Below are positions 36,401 through 44,780 of a stretch of 64,000 nt of DNA, piece after piece. Within the stretch, counting starts at the first letter, position 1. Each line of letters begins with the position of its first letter. The notes beneath the pieces were generated by a model that ran no database searches, had not been told where the DNA came from, and saw only the letters and a program-made list of their open reading frames with translations. Origin of the DNA: Hyphomicrobiales bacterium (GTDB lineage Bacteria; Pseudomonadota; Alphaproteobacteria; Rhizobiales; Xanthobacteraceae); contig JAFKKH010000009.1 in assembly GCA_017305665.1 (NCBI GenBank), positions 124,001-188,000 on the forward strand, written 5' to 3'. A program made the translations under genes and the position numbers.

Positions 36401-36608
36401 TGAGCTGTTCCTCGATCAGACGCGTCACGCTGTTGTAAAGGTTCTGCGGCGACGCGCCGGGGTAGCTGGTCGAGACCGAAATCGAGGGTGGCGCGATGAT
36501 CGGATACTGCGCCACCGCCAGCAGTGGAATCGAGATCGCGCCGATCAGACAGATGAACAGCGCGATCACCCACGCGAAGATGGGTCGGTCGATGAAGAAG
36601 CTCGGCAT
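33444..36608 (-). CDS. HAE1-family RND efflux transporter permease (AcrB/MexB-like)
   Basis: A 1054-residue inner-membrane proton/drug antiporter. The start MPSFFIDRPIFAWVIALFICLIGAISI is the AcrB-type first helix. The proton-relay double Asp is in GILVDDAIVVVENVERIM. Two large periplasmic loops and 12 helices are arranged as in AcrB. It follows the adaptor gene by 9 bp. No outer-membrane TolC-like gene or adjacent regulator is present in the window, so it probably uses a TolC encoded elsewhere. Confidence 0.96.
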   Translation of the reverse strand: MPSFFIDRPIFAWVIALFICLIGAISIPLLAVAQYPIIAPPSISVSTSYPGASPQNLYNSVTRLIEEQLNGASGILNFESTSDSLGQVEITANFVPGTDLGMASVDVQNRIKRIESRLPAAVLKEGILVEEASSDTLQIVTLRSTDGSLDEVGLGDFMMRNIIGEIRRIPGVGRATLFSTERSLRVWVDPDKLVGYDLTSDDVTKAIAAQNAQVASGSIGAPPSRAGQKTSALVLVKGQLTTPEEFGSILLRANRDGSTVRLRDVARIEIGGMDYRFTTRLNGKPTAGLSVMLAPGANALATARAVEAKMKELSKFFPATIAYDIPYNITPVVKASIEKVVHTLIEAVVLVFLVMFLFLQNIRYTIIPTVVVPVALLGTCAVLLLMGYSINMLTMFGMVLAIGILVDDAIVVVENVERIMSEEGLPPREAARKAMSQIQSAIIGITLVLVAVFVPMAFFPGSVGIIYRQFSVTVVAAIGFSALMALTLTPALCATLLKPVEAGHGHARKGVFGWFNRALDGARGRYVSTVGWSLGRTGRLMVIYAVLVGGLAWAFVQLPAGFVPVDDQGFITTDVQTPSDSSHGRTEAAVAAVEKYLAKRPGVQDVTFLTGYSYSGQGMNTAQAFITLKDWSERPEKESAANIVADINRDLSSLRDAKISALQPPPIDNLGNSAGFSFRLQDRGQKGYAALMKATDQLIAEANASPVLKNVYVEGLPPAPQVNLVIDREKASAFGVTFQEINDTMSTNLGSAYVNDFPNRGRMQRVIVQADRDGRTNPEDILNYNVKNSSGRLVPFSSFASVEWSKGPAQIVGFNYYPSVRISGEARAGFTSGDAIAEMERLAGRLPRGFGYEWTGQSLQEKLSGSQAPFLLALSALVVFLCLAALYESWTIPLAVLLTVPLGICGAVLAATVRGLANDVYFTVGLITIIGLAAKDAILIIEFAKDLRAQGKPLREATVEACALRFRPILMTGLAFVCGVLPMVVAHGAGGASQQALGTSVMGGMIAVVILALLMVPVFFVVVMRVLGRDKSGLEPVVAAPEIYGPPAPLRAAE

Positions 36609-36617
36609 GGCCGGTGA

Positions 36618-37823
36618 CTACCGGACGACCGCGGTCTTGCCCGGCACCGCGCCGGTCACGTCGGTCGCATCGGCTTCCGCCCACATCACCGGACGGACCT
36701 TGTCGCCGACAGCGAATTTCTGGAAGCCCTCGACCACGACGCGGTCACCGGCCTTCAGGCCGTGGCTGACCATCGACCGGCCATCCTGGACGAACGCGGT
36801 CCGGATCGGACGCGCAATCACATGGTTGTCGTCCTTGACGACATAGACCTCGCTGCCGCCGCTGGAATCGCGCTGCACCGCCTGTTGCGGAACGGCGATC
36901 GCATCGCTATCGACGCCCTGCTCCAGCAGCACGCGGACATACATGCCCGGCAACAGCTCGCGGTTCGGATTCGGGAATTCACCGCGCAACGTCACCTGAC
37001 CGGTCGAGGCATCGACCTTGGCTTCAGAGAACAGGAATTTTCCTACCAGCGGATAGGTCGTTCCATCGTCCAGCACGAGGCGGACCTTTGCCGCGCCGGG
37101 CGCGATGCGCTCCAGTTCACCGCTCTCGAAGGCGCGACGCAGGGCACCGAGTTCGCTCGCCGACTGGGTGAAGTCGGCATAGATCATGTCGAGCTGCTGG
37201 ACAGTCGCAAGATTGGCCGTGTCGTTCTGAACGACCAGCGCACCCTCGGTAACCTGCGCCGCACCGACGACGCCACCGATCGGCGCGCGGATGGTGGTGT
37301 AATCGAGATTGAGCCGGGCCCGCGCAACGTCCGCCTTGCGGCCGGCGACATCGGCTTCCGCCTGACGCATGTTGGCGATCGCCTTTTCATTCTCGGCTGT
37401 GGACGTGACGTGCTGGGCCGCGAGTTGCGCGATACGGTGCGCCTGATGCGACGCCTGCTCGAAGACGGCATTGGCCTTTGCCAGCGCGGCCTCGGCAGCC
37501 TGGAGTTCCACCTCGAACGGCTTCGGGTCGATCTGATACAGGGGATCGCCGGCCTTGACCTCGCTGCCCTGCTTGAACAGCCGCTCGGTGATGATGCCGG
37601 ACACGCGCGGACGCACGTCGGCGACGCGGGTCGGCGCGATGCGGCCGGGCAGTTCGCGCACCATCGCGTGCGGCTTCGGAACCACCGTGACCACACTGAC
37701 CTCAGGCGCAGAGGGATGAGGTGCAGCATGCGCCGTCACCGGCTCGTCGCAGCCGCCAAGGAGCGGCGACAATCCGACAAGCAAGAGGGCGACGGACGTC
37801 AGTCGTGAATCAAATCGCGGCAT
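36618..37823 (-). CDS. RND efflux periplasmic adaptor, lipoprotein (AcrA/MexA-like)
   Basis: A 401-residue membrane fusion protein. The lipoprotein signal ends in LVGLSPLLGGC. It then has the barrel-sandwich half VADVRPRVSGIITERLFKQGSEVKAGDPLYQID, a helical hairpin, and the beta-barrel GQVTLRGEFPNPNRELLPGMYVRVLLEQG. I start at ATG 37823, ten codons inside an open frame, because the lipobox is then at a normal distance. It is the first gene of the two-gene efflux operon. Confidence 0.94.
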   Translation of the reverse strand: MPRFDSRLTSVALLLVGLSPLLGGCDEPVTAHAAPHPSAPEVSVVTVVPKPHAMVRELPGRIAPTRVADVRPRVSGIITERLFKQGSEVKAGDPLYQIDPKPFEVELQAAEAALAKANAVFEQASHQAHRIAQLAAQHVTSTAENEKAIANMRQAEADVAGRKADVARARLNLDYTTIRAPIGGVVGAAQVTEGALVVQNDTANLATVQQLDMIYADFTQSASELGALRRAFESGELERIAPGAAKVRLVLDDGTTYPLVGKFLFSEAKVDASTGQVTLRGEFPNPNRELLPGMYVRVLLEQGVDSDAIAVPQQAVQRDSSGGSEVYVVKDDNHVIARPIRTAFVQDGRSMVSHGLKAGDRVVVEGFQKFAVGDKVRPVMWAEADATDVTGAVPGKTAVVR

Positions 37824-38183
37824 TGGAACCTGGGAACCCCGTGATGGACGCACAAGTCCGCATTCCGCGAAGCATGACGCCTCGCAGAGTCACATGCGAA
37901 TCCGCGCGATCTCTGATGCGTTCAGGTTAAACGACAACGACTGCGATGCAATATGCTTTCGCGGCGGCGCAATGTCACACAGCGCTATCGCCTTGGAATT
38001 AAAACCGTTTTGTGGACTCACACAGTCGTGAGCCGGGTTCCATTCAAATTGAAAGAAAATGGTAAGCTCCGCTGCCCTCTAACGCGGCGCTCGCATGCCC
38101 AAAGACGGGGCAATCCTGCAATGACGCAGCGAGCGCCAGCAGAAAAGAGTGCGTCGTCGCAGACGGCGAGCACGCGCTGCGGA
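37824..38183. other. 360-bp gap without a gene
   Basis: It carries the promoter region of the efflux operon on the minus strand and the 3' flank of the methyltransferase gene. An AT-richer part is at about 37995-38065. I see no convincing ORF, operator dyad, terminator or RNA. Confidence 0.5.
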
Positions 38184-39209
38184 TCAAGCCGCCGTCATCC
38201 GATAATGGCTGACGCCCCATTCGCTGCCGCCGGCGTAGCCGAACAATCCGGCGGTCGCGAGAAAGAACCAGCGCCAGCGCCGCATCCACAGCGCGGTCTC
38301 GCCGCCGTAGACCGGCTCGAAGATGACTTCGATCTCCGCGCGGTTGCGGTCGAAGTTCGCGAGCCAATCCATCGCGGTGCGCTGATAATGCACGCCGCTC
38401 CAGCGCCATTCCTTCTCCACCGTGAACAGATCGGCATATTGCCGGATCAGATGATGGCTCGGCATCACCCCGCCAGTGAAGAAGTGCTGCGAGATCCAGT
38501 CTTCCCCGTCGGCGTGATCGAACAGATAGGCGCCGGTGCGATGGTTGAAGATGTGCATGAAGAAGCGGCCGTCCGGCACGAGCCACGATCTGACGCGCGC
38601 CATGAGATCGCGCCAATTCATGATGTGCTCGAACATCTCGACCGAGACGATCCGGTCGAATTTGCGCGCGGGATCGAACGCATTCATGTCCTGCGTGACG
38701 ATCTCCAGATTGCCGAGACCGCGGTCCGCCGCTTGTTGCTCGATATAGTCGCGCTGCGATCGTGAATTCGACACCGCCAGAATCTTTGCATTTGGAAACC
38801 GGCGCGCCATCCACAGCGATAGCGCGCCCCAGCCGCAACCGAGCTCGAGGATGGACTGGCCGTCGGCCAGATCCGCGTGATCGACGGTCTGGCGCAATGC
38901 TTCCTCCTCAGCTTCCTGCAATGTCGAGGCAGTCTCCTTGTAGAAGCACGCGGAATATTTCCGGTTCGGCCCCAGCACGCGCGCAAAGAACGCCGCCGGC
39001 ACGCCCTGATGCGGCTCATTGGCCTCGTCGGTGTATTCGGCAATGGCGCGCGCGGCCATTTCGTCGGCGAAGGCCGCATCGCTGCCGCCATCGCTGGTCG
39101 CGAACTTCGCCGCGGTGCGCGAACATAACCGGTTGACGCCGGCGCGGATCACCGCGTCGGGCAGCGGCACCCGCTCCGCGGTGCCGATGATCGTCGAAAG
39201 AAGGCTCAT
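38184..39209 (-). CDS. Class I SAM-dependent methyltransferase, cyclopropane-fatty-acid synthase family
   Basis: A 341-residue protein with the SAM motif SILELGCGWGALSLWMARRFPNAKILAVSNS. KYSACFYKETASTLQEAEEEAL precedes it, and RIVSVEMFEHIMNWRDLMARV and FMHIFNHRTGAYLF follow. These are characteristic of the CFA synthase/mycolic acid methyltransferase group. The N-terminus is shorter than in true CFA synthases. ATG 39209 overlaps the stop of the small upstream gene by 4 bp. The lipid or other substrate is unknown. Confidence 0.9.
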   Translation of the reverse strand: MSLLSTIIGTAERVPLPDAVIRAGVNRLCSRTAAKFATSDGGSDAAFADEMAARAIAEYTDEANEPHQGVPAAFFARVLGPNRKYSACFYKETASTLQEAEEEALRQTVDHADLADGQSILELGCGWGALSLWMARRFPNAKILAVSNSRSQRDYIEQQAADRGLGNLEIVTQDMNAFDPARKFDRIVSVEMFEHIMNWRDLMARVRSWLVPDGRFFMHIFNHRTGAYLFDHADGEDWISQHFFTGGVMPSHHLIRQYADLFTVEKEWRWSGVHYQRTAMDWLANFDRNRAEIEVIFEPVYGGETALWMRRWRWFFLATAGLFGYAGGSEWGVSHYRMTAA

Positions 39210-39460
39210 GACGTCGCTCCTGTCTGCGGCGGCAGCGAAGAGAACATGCCGGCTGTGATACGGGTTGTTCGCACCGCAATATGAAGCGCGGAGCGCAGCG
39301 ACCGGAGCACGCCGCCGGCGCCAACGAGTCCCTGCAAAAATGTCCGGATGACATCGACCCGGCCGGAATTGCCGATACACTGTTGCACCGCCCACGCAAT
39401 CGCGATCAAAATCGACAGCGCCAGCACGCGTGGGACCAGGGCGGCAAGACAAACGATCAT
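39206..39460 (-). CDS. Small hypothetical membrane protein preceding the CFA-like methyltransferase
   Basis: An 84-residue protein with one N-terminal hydrophobic helix (MIVCLAALVPRVLALSILIAIAWAV) and a basic tail. AAGGA lies about nine bases before ATG 39460. Its stop overlaps the methyltransferase start as ATGA, strong support for a real, translationally coupled gene. I do not recognise a family. Confidence 0.65.
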   Translation of the reverse strand: MIVCLAALVPRVLALSILIAIAWAVQQCIGNSGRVDVIRTFLQGLVGAGGVLRSLRSALHIAVRTTRITAGMFSSLPPQTGATS

Positions 39461-39649
39461 GCAAAGTCCTTCAGCGGCGCGAAATTTCGCGCGCCCGAAA
39501 CAAATACGTCATGATTCAAGCCTGGCTGCGGACACAGGTTCCGGATCGACGGGGTAAAACCGGTGGAACAAACTATTTTTTCCCAGTCCCACTGTGCCAT
39601 ATTGCGTGCGGTTGCATTTCTGGTCCTCTCGTAACGGGTAAGCACGATA

Positions 39650-40648
39650 ATGGCGCAAGGCACGGCCCCCCGCTCCGCACTGGAGATCGAACTGACCAAG
39701 CTGTCGTCGCCCCGGATTTTCCTGGTGCGAATGCTGGTGTTTATCGTGCTGTGCGCGCTGGTGGCCGTCGTGCTTTACAAGCAGATCGTCCTGGCGTTCT
39801 TCGCCAACCCCGGCCTCAATGCGCTGATCGGCGCGGTGCTGGCGATCGGCACCATTCTGGCGTTCCGGCAGGTGATCCGGCTGTATCCCGAGGTCGCGTG
39901 GGTCAATAATTTCCGCATCGCCGATCCCGGCCTCGCGCTGGACCGGCGGCCGCGGCTGCTGGCGCCGATGGCGGCCATTCTCGGCGGCGAGCGCACCGGA
40001 CGGATGTCGATCTCGCAGCAGACCATGCGGCATCTGCTCGATTCCATCGCGACCCGCCTCGATGAGGCGCGCGACATCTCCCGTTACATGACCGGCCTGC
40101 TGGTGTTCCTCGGCCTGCTCGGCACCTTCTGGGGCCTGATCGAGACCGTGGGCTCGGTCGGCAAGGTAATCGACGGCCTGAAAGTCGGCAGCGATGCCGG
40201 CGCGATGTTCGACACGCTGAAGGAAGGTCTCGCCGCGCCGCTCGGCGGCATGGGCATTTCGTTTTCGTCGTCGCTGTTCGGTCTCGCCGGCTCGCTGATC
40301 CTCGGTTTCCTCGACCTGCAATCGAGCCAGGCGCAGAACCGCTTCTACACCGATCTCGAAGACTGGCTCGCCACCACCGTGCGCGAATATGGCGGCGAGA
40401 CGCCGCAAAGCTCGTCGACCGAAGTGCAGGGCGCCATCGAGAAACTTCGCACCGCTGTGCAGGACATGGGCTCCAGCCGCAGCACTACCACCGCGATGGC
40501 CAACCTCGCGGAAGCCATTCAGGGCCTCGTCGCCCATATGCGCACCGAGCAGCAGATGATCCGCGAATGGGCCGACGGCCAGGGCGAGCAGAACCGCGAG
40601 ATCCGAAAGCTGCTCGAGCGGCTGGCGCGAGAGCCGGAGAAAAGTTGA
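39650..40648 (+). CDS. MotA/TolQ/ExbB-type proton channel family protein
   Basis: A 332-residue protein with two N-terminal helices (LVRMLVFIVLCALVAVVLY and ALIGAVLAIGTILAF). Two more flank a cytosolic loop (YMTGLLVFLGLLGTFWGLIETVGSVG and GGMGISFSSSLFGLAGSLILGFLDL), the MotA/ExbB TGT...F-type core. The C-terminus is helical and cytosolic. It is paired with a MotB/OmpA-like gene, so together they likely form a proton-driven motor or peptidoglycan-linked stator of unknown output. Confidence 0.88.
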   Translation: MAQGTAPRSALEIELTKLSSPRIFLVRMLVFIVLCALVAVVLYKQIVLAFFANPGLNALIGAVLAIGTILAFRQVIRLYPEVAWVNNFRIADPGLALDRRPRLLAPMAAILGGERTGRMSISQQTMRHLLDSIATRLDEARDISRYMTGLLVFLGLLGTFWGLIETVGSVGKVIDGLKVGSDAGAMFDTLKEGLAAPLGGMGISFSSSLFGLAGSLILGFLDLQSSQAQNRFYTDLEDWLATTVREYGGETPQSSSTEVQGAIEKLRTAVQDMGSSRSTTTAMANLAEAIQGLVAHMRTEQQMIREWADGQGEQNREIRKLLERLAREPEKS

Positions 40649-40681
40649 GGCATGGTTTTGCCGAATGGCATGAGGATAATC

Positions 40682-40780
40682 CGTCATTCCGGGACAAGCT
40701 TCCTGGCGTGGGCCCGGAATCCATATTCCCGGCGGTGGTTATGGATTCCGGGCTCGCGCTTCGCGCGCACCGGAATGACG
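40682..40780. repeat. Dispersed palindromic repeat, CGTCATTCCGG...CCGGAATGACG, inside the MotA/OmpA-like operon
   Basis: A full copy of the repeat with perfect 11-bp outer arms lies in the 153-bp gap between the channel gene and its OmpA-like partner. It ends about 10 bp before the GGAGG of the second gene, so it can form a hairpin within the shared transcript. Confidence 0.85.
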
Positions 40781-40801
40781 ACGTAATTTTCCGGAGGCAT
40801 C

Positions 40802-41830
40802 ATGGCCCTTGCACGCACGCGCCGGAACGAGAGCGCATTCAACTACTGGCCGGGCTTCGTCGATGCCCTCTCGACGCTGGTGCTCGCCGTCGTATTCCTG
40901 CTGTCGGTGTTTCTGGTCGTACAATTCTTCCTGTCGCAGCAGGTCAGCAACAAGGACAAGGCGCTCGACCAGCTCAACGCCAAGATCGCGCAGTTGAACG
41001 AATTGCTGTCGATGGAGAAGCTCGGCAAGATCGACCTCAGCGACGAGGTGAGCCAGTTGCGCGCTGGTCTCGCTTCGGCGCAAGCCGAGCGCGACCGGGT
41101 CAAGGGCCTCTATGAAGGCCTCGCCAACGCCGGCAACGATGCTGCGGGCCGCAACACCGAACTCAACAAGGCGCTGGATTCCGAAAAGCAGATTTCGTCG
41201 CGCGCGCTGGCGCAGGTCGAGATCCTGACCCAGCAGATCAGCGCGCTGCGCCGGCAGCTCGCGGCACTCGAGGACGCGCTCGACGCTTCGGAAAAGAAAG
41301 ACAGGGAATCGCAGAGCCGTATCGCCGATCTCGGACAACGACTCAACGTGGCGCTGGCCAAGCGCGTGCAGGAACTGTCGCGCTACCGCTCGGAATTCTT
41401 CGGACGACTGCGCACCATTCTCGGCAACCGGCCCGACATCCGCGTGGTCGGCGACCGCTTCGTGTTCCAGTCGGAGGTGTTCTTCGATACCGGACAGGCA
41501 ACGCTGTTGCCGGATGGCAAGGCCGAACTCGACAAGGTGGCGTCGGCGCTGATCGAACTGGACAAGCAGATCCCGAGCGAGATCGCCTGGGTGCTGCGGG
41601 TCGATGGCCATACCGACGCACGGCCGATCAACAGCCCGGTGTTCAAGTCGAACTGGGAATTGTCGTCGGCGCGCGCGATCTCGGTGGTGCAGTATCTGGT
41701 GTCGCTCGGCGTGCCGCCACAGCGCCTGGTCGCCGCCGGCTTCGCCGAATTCCAGCCGCTCGACACCGGCACCACCGAAGAAGCCTACAAGCGCAACCGC
41801 CGCATCGAGCTGAAGCTGACGGAAAAATGA
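40802..41830 (+). CDS. OmpA/MotB-like peptidoglycan-binding protein
   Basis: A 342-residue protein. One N-terminal helix (YWPGFVDALSTLVLAVVFLLSVFLVVQFF) carries an Asp like the proton-accepting Asp of MotB. A coiled coil of about 150 residues follows (DKALDQLNAKIAQLNELLSM, LTQQISALRRQLAAL). The C-terminal OmpA domain has FFDTGQATLLPDG, LRVDGHTDARPI and NWELSSARAISVVQYL. GGAGG precedes ATG 40802. It is the expected partner of the upstream MotA/ExbB-like protein. Confidence 0.9.
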   Translation: MALARTRRNESAFNYWPGFVDALSTLVLAVVFLLSVFLVVQFFLSQQVSNKDKALDQLNAKIAQLNELLSMEKLGKIDLSDEVSQLRAGLASAQAERDRVKGLYEGLANAGNDAAGRNTELNKALDSEKQISSRALAQVEILTQQISALRRQLAALEDALDASEKKDRESQSRIADLGQRLNVALAKRVQELSRYRSEFFGRLRTILGNRPDIRVVGDRFVFQSEVFFDTGQATLLPDGKAELDKVASALIELDKQIPSEIAWVLRVDGHTDARPINSPVFKSNWELSSARAISVVQYLVSLGVPPQRLVAAGFAEFQPLDTGTTEEAYKRNRRIELKLTEK

Positions 41831-41851
41831 TTGCGTTGCGCTCATCCGCTG

Positions 41852-41928
41852 CGTCATTGCCGGGCTTGACCCGGCAATCCATCTTTTCTGAGGAGTGATG
41901 GATGCCCGGATCAAGTCCGGGCATGACG
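41852..41928. repeat. Variant palindromic repeat, CGTCATTGCCGG...CCGGGCATGACG
   Basis: The outer arms resemble the CGTCATTCCGG family but with CATTGCCGG/CCGGGCATG and shifted pairing. Inner CCGGGCTTGACCCGG and CCGGATCAAGTCCGGG dyads are present. It ends 12 bp before the GNAT start. Confidence 0.75.
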
Positions 41929-41939
41929 GCGGTGACCAT

Positions 41940-42389
41940 ATGAGCAGTTCATTCACCCTCCGCCCCTACGCGCCGTCGGACGAGGACGCCGCCATCGCGC
42001 TGTGGCAGGAGACCTGGCAGCGGGCCTATCCCGCGATCGATTTCGCAAGCCGCGTCGCGTGGTGGCGCGAGCGCTGGCGCAACGAGCTGGTTCCGAACGC
42101 CACGATCGTCGTCGCCGAGCAATCCGGTACACTCACAGGATTCGTCACCATCGATGCGACCGGCTATCTCGATCAGCTCGTCGTCGAGCCCGCGCATTGG
42201 GGCTCCGATCTGGCGACCGCGCTGATGGACGAGGCCAAGCGGCTATCGCCCACGCAGATCACGCTGCTGGTCAACCTCGACAACGCCCGCGCCATTCGCT
42301 TCTACGAACGCAACGGCTTTGTTCACGCGGGCAATGACGTGAACCCGACATCGGGGCGGCCGGTGCTGAAGATGATGTGGAAGGCGTGA
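41940..42389 (+). CDS. GNAT-family N-acetyltransferase
   Basis: A 149-residue protein. FTLRPYAPSDEDAAIALWQETWQRAYP opens the fold, VAEQSGTLTGFVTIDATGYLDQLVVEPAHWGSDLATALMDEAK contains the acetyl-CoA region, and LLVNLDNARAIRFYERNGFVHAG is the typical GNAT end. The R/QxxGxG/A loop is weak (AHWGSD). I start at ATG 41940, because the in-frame codons upstream are just translated repeat DNA. Substrate is unknown. Confidence 0.87.
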   Translation: MSSSFTLRPYAPSDEDAAIALWQETWQRAYPAIDFASRVAWWRERWRNELVPNATIVVAEQSGTLTGFVTIDATGYLDQLVVEPAHWGSDLATALMDEAKRLSPTQITLLVNLDNARAIRFYERNGFVHAGNDVNPTSGRPVLKMMWKA

Positions 42390-42398
42390 CGGCTTTCT

Positions 42399-42427
42399 TT
42401 TCCCTCTCCCCTCGTGGGAGAGGGAAA
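42399..42427. terminator. Bidirectional terminator between GNAT and ABC transporter genes
   Basis: TTTCCCTCTCCC and GGGAGAGGGAAA form a perfect 12-bp stem with a 5-base loop, placed between two convergent genes. The A/T-rich stem ends give short T runs on both strands. Confidence 0.7.
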
Positions 42428-42428
42428 T

Positions 42429-44333
42429 TCACACGCCCTCGAACTGCAGCCGCGCCAGCCGCGCGTACAATCCGTTGGCGGCGACCAGCGAGGCGTGGGT
42501 GCCCTGCTCCACGATGCGCCCCTGATCCATCACCATGATGCGGTCGCACGACAGCACCGTCGCGAGGCGATGAGCGATCACCAGCGTGGTGCGGTGCTTC
42601 ATCAGTTCTTCCAGCGCGGTCTGCACCAGCGTTTCGGATTCGGCATCGAGCGACGAGGTCGCCTCGTCGAGCAGCAGCAGCGGCGCATCGCGCAGGATCG
42701 CACGCGCAATCGCAATGCGCTGGCGCTGGCCGCCAGACAGCGTCACGCCGCGTTCGCCGAGTTGCGCCTCGAAGCCGCCGGGCAAGCGGCGGATGAATTC
42801 GGTGGCGTGCGCCAGATCGGCCGCGCGCTCGACGTCGGCATCGGAGGCGTCGGGCCGGCCGAAGCGGATGTTCTCGCGCGCCGTGGCGGCGAATACCACC
42901 GAGTCCTGCGGCACCAGTGCGATCCGCGTTCGCACCTCGCGCGGATCGGCGGTGCGCAGCGGCACGCCATCGAACGAGATCGTGCCGACGGCCGGATCGT
43001 AGAACCGCAGCAGCAGGTGGAACAGCGTGCTTTTTCCCGCGCCGGACGGCCCGACGATCGCGACCTTCTCGCCGGCTTTCACCGACAGGGCGACGTTGTC
43101 GAGCACATTGACCTTGGGGCGCGCCGGATAGGCGAAACTGACATTGTCCAGCGCGACGTCGCCGCGCGGTGGCGCCGGCAGCGCACGGGGGGCTGCGGGT
43201 GCTGCGATCTCCGAGCGGACATGAAGCAGCTCGAACAGTCGCTCGGCCGCGCCCGAAGCCGCCGACATCTCGCCCCAGACCTCGCTGAGCTGGCCGAGGG
43301 CGGAGGCGGCGAAGGCCGCGTAGAGCACGAACTGGCCGAGGCGGCCGGCGCTGATGCTGTGCGTCGCCACGTCGTGCGAACCGACCCACAGGATGACCAC
43401 GACGCTGGTAAAGACGATGAAGATGATAATGGCGGTGAGCATGGCACGCGCGCGCGCCGAATTGCGGGCGGCCGCGTAGGCGCTCTCGACCTCGCCGCCG
43501 AAGCGCGCGCCGGCAAGCCGCTCGTTGGTATAGGCCTGCACGACGCGGATCGCGCCGACCAGTTCGGAAGCATAGGCGGTGGCCTCCGCCAGCGTGTCCT
43601 GCGCGTTGCGCGACAGCCGCCGCACCCAGCGTCCGAACGCCACCAGCGGCAGCACGATCAGCGGAATCGCTGCCAGCACGAAGCCGGACAGCCGCGGACT
43701 TGTCACGACCATCATGGCTGTCGCGCCGAGAAACAGCACGAGGTTGCGCAGCGCGATCGACACCGACGAGCCGACCGCCGACTTGATCTGCGTGGTATCG
43801 GCGGTCAGCCGCGACACCAGTTCGCCGCTGCGGGCGCTGTCGAAGAACACCGGCGACAACGACATCAGATGAGTGAACACGTCGCGGCGGAGATCGGCGA
43901 CGATACGCTCGCCGAGCGTGGTGACGAGGTAGTAGCGCGACGCGCTCGCGCCGGCGAGCACCGCGACGACGCCGACCATCACGCTGAAATAGCTGTTGAT
44001 CATGGCGATGCCTTCGGGGCTGAAGCCGAAGTCGATCATCCGCCGCACCGCGATCGGCACCACCAGCGTCGTGATCGCGGCCACGACCAGCGCCACCAGC
44101 GCGAGTAGCGCGCGGCCGCGATAGCGGCCGACATAGGGCATCAGCGCCAGCAAGGGCCGCAGCCGTCCCGTGCGCGGCGCCGAAGCCGCGGGGGCCGCAC
44201 CGTCGGCCGCATCGTCCTTGGTCAAAATATCCCCAGCGGTAACGGTCTCGCGGGACGGCACCTGTTCCCGCGCCGTCGATTGATCGTCCTGCCGTTCCGC
44301 CAGAGCCATCCGCGCCACCACGCCTTTAGTCAT
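42429..44333 (-). CDS. ABC transporter, fused permease and ATP-binding protein (MsbA/LmrA-like)
   Basis: A 634-residue half-transporter. A cytosolic tail of about 80 residues is followed by six membrane helices ([28 protein letters not shown] onward). The nucleotide-binding domain has Walker [19 protein letters not shown], Walker [16 protein letters not shown] and the His switch VIAHRL. The family exports lipids or drugs as a homodimer. I start at ATG 44333; ATG 44309 is a possible internal start. Confidence 0.93.
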   Translation of the reverse strand: MTKGVVARMALAERQDDQSTAREQVPSRETVTAGDILTKDDAADGAAPAASAPRTGRLRPLLALMPYVGRYRGRALLALVALVVAAITTLVVPIAVRRMIDFGFSPEGIAMINSYFSVMVGVVAVLAGASASRYYLVTTLGERIVADLRRDVFTHLMSLSPVFFDSARSGELVSRLTADTTQIKSAVGSSVSIALRNLVLFLGATAMMVVTSPRLSGFVLAAIPLIVLPLVAFGRWVRRLSRNAQDTLAEATAYASELVGAIRVVQAYTNERLAGARFGGEVESAYAAARNSARARAMLTAIIIFIVFTSVVVILWVGSHDVATHSISAGRLGQFVLYAAFAASALGQLSEVWGEMSAASGAAERLFELLHVRSEIAAPAAPRALPAPPRGDVALDNVSFAYPARPKVNVLDNVALSVKAGEKVAIVGPSGAGKSTLFHLLLRFYDPAVGTISFDGVPLRTADPREVRTRIALVPQDSVVFAATARENIRFGRPDASDADVERAADLAHATEFIRRLPGGFEAQLGERGVTLSGGQRQRIAIARAILRDAPLLLLDEATSSLDAESETLVQTALEELMKHRTTLVIAHRLATVLSCDRIMVMDQGRIVEQGTHASLVAANGLYARLARLQFEGV

Positions 44334-44493
44334 TCTAAGCTTCGCCGCCCGCGGCCACCTGATAGGCCTCGGGGGTGGCGCTGGCAAATCCGCCGGTGCG
44401 GCTTGTCTATCAAACCTTGGTGCGATATAGAGCGGCCCAAATCTGCCCAAAATTCATCGAATTGCAGGCGCCGGCGCGCCCGAAGGACATGTC

Positions 44494-44721
44494 ATGAAAG
44501 CCGAAATTCACCCGGATTATCATACGATTAAGGTCGTCATGACCGACGGGACCGAGTACCTGACCCGCTCCACCTGGGGCAAGGAAGGCGATACGATGAA
44601 CCTCGATATCGACTCCAAGTCGCACCCGGCCTGGACCGGCGGCTCCCAGCAGATCCTCGACCGCGGCGGCCGCGTCTCCCGGTTCCAGAAGAAGTTTTCG
44701 GGCTTCCTCAAGAAGGACTGA
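44494..44721 (+). CDS. rpmE: 50S ribosomal protein L31
   Basis: A 75-residue protein: [40 protein letters not shown], then SHPAWTGG and [15 protein letters not shown]. There are no cysteines, so it is the zinc-free (C-minus) form of L31. It is divergent from the ABC transporter gene and followed by a strong terminator, hence a monocistronic gene. Confidence 0.97.
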   Translation: MKAEIHPDYHTIKVVMTDGTEYLTRSTWGKEGDTMNLDIDSKSHPAWTGGSQQILDRGGRVSRFQKKFSGFLKKD

Positions 44722-44747
44722 TCCGCTCCTTCGGATTTCGCATTTCG

Positions 44748-44780
44748 AGCGCCCCCGCCTCGCGGGGGCGCTTTCGTTTT
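44748..44780 (+). terminator. Rho-independent terminator of rpmE
   Basis: AGCGCCCCCGC / GCGGGGGCGCT is a perfect 11-bp stem with a 3-base loop, followed by TTCGTTTT. It lies 27 bp after the rpmE stop. Confidence 0.9.

Noticed and set aside
39650-41830. Zorya-type anti-phage system (ZorA/ZorB)
   Set aside because: The MotA- and OmpA-like pair is there, but no ZorC/ZorD helicase or ZorE nuclease gene follows; the next genes are a GNAT acetyltransferase and an ABC exporter.
41895-41939. Longer GNAT protein starting at 41895
   Set aside because: The extra codons are translated from the palindromic repeat and do not look like a GNAT N-terminus.
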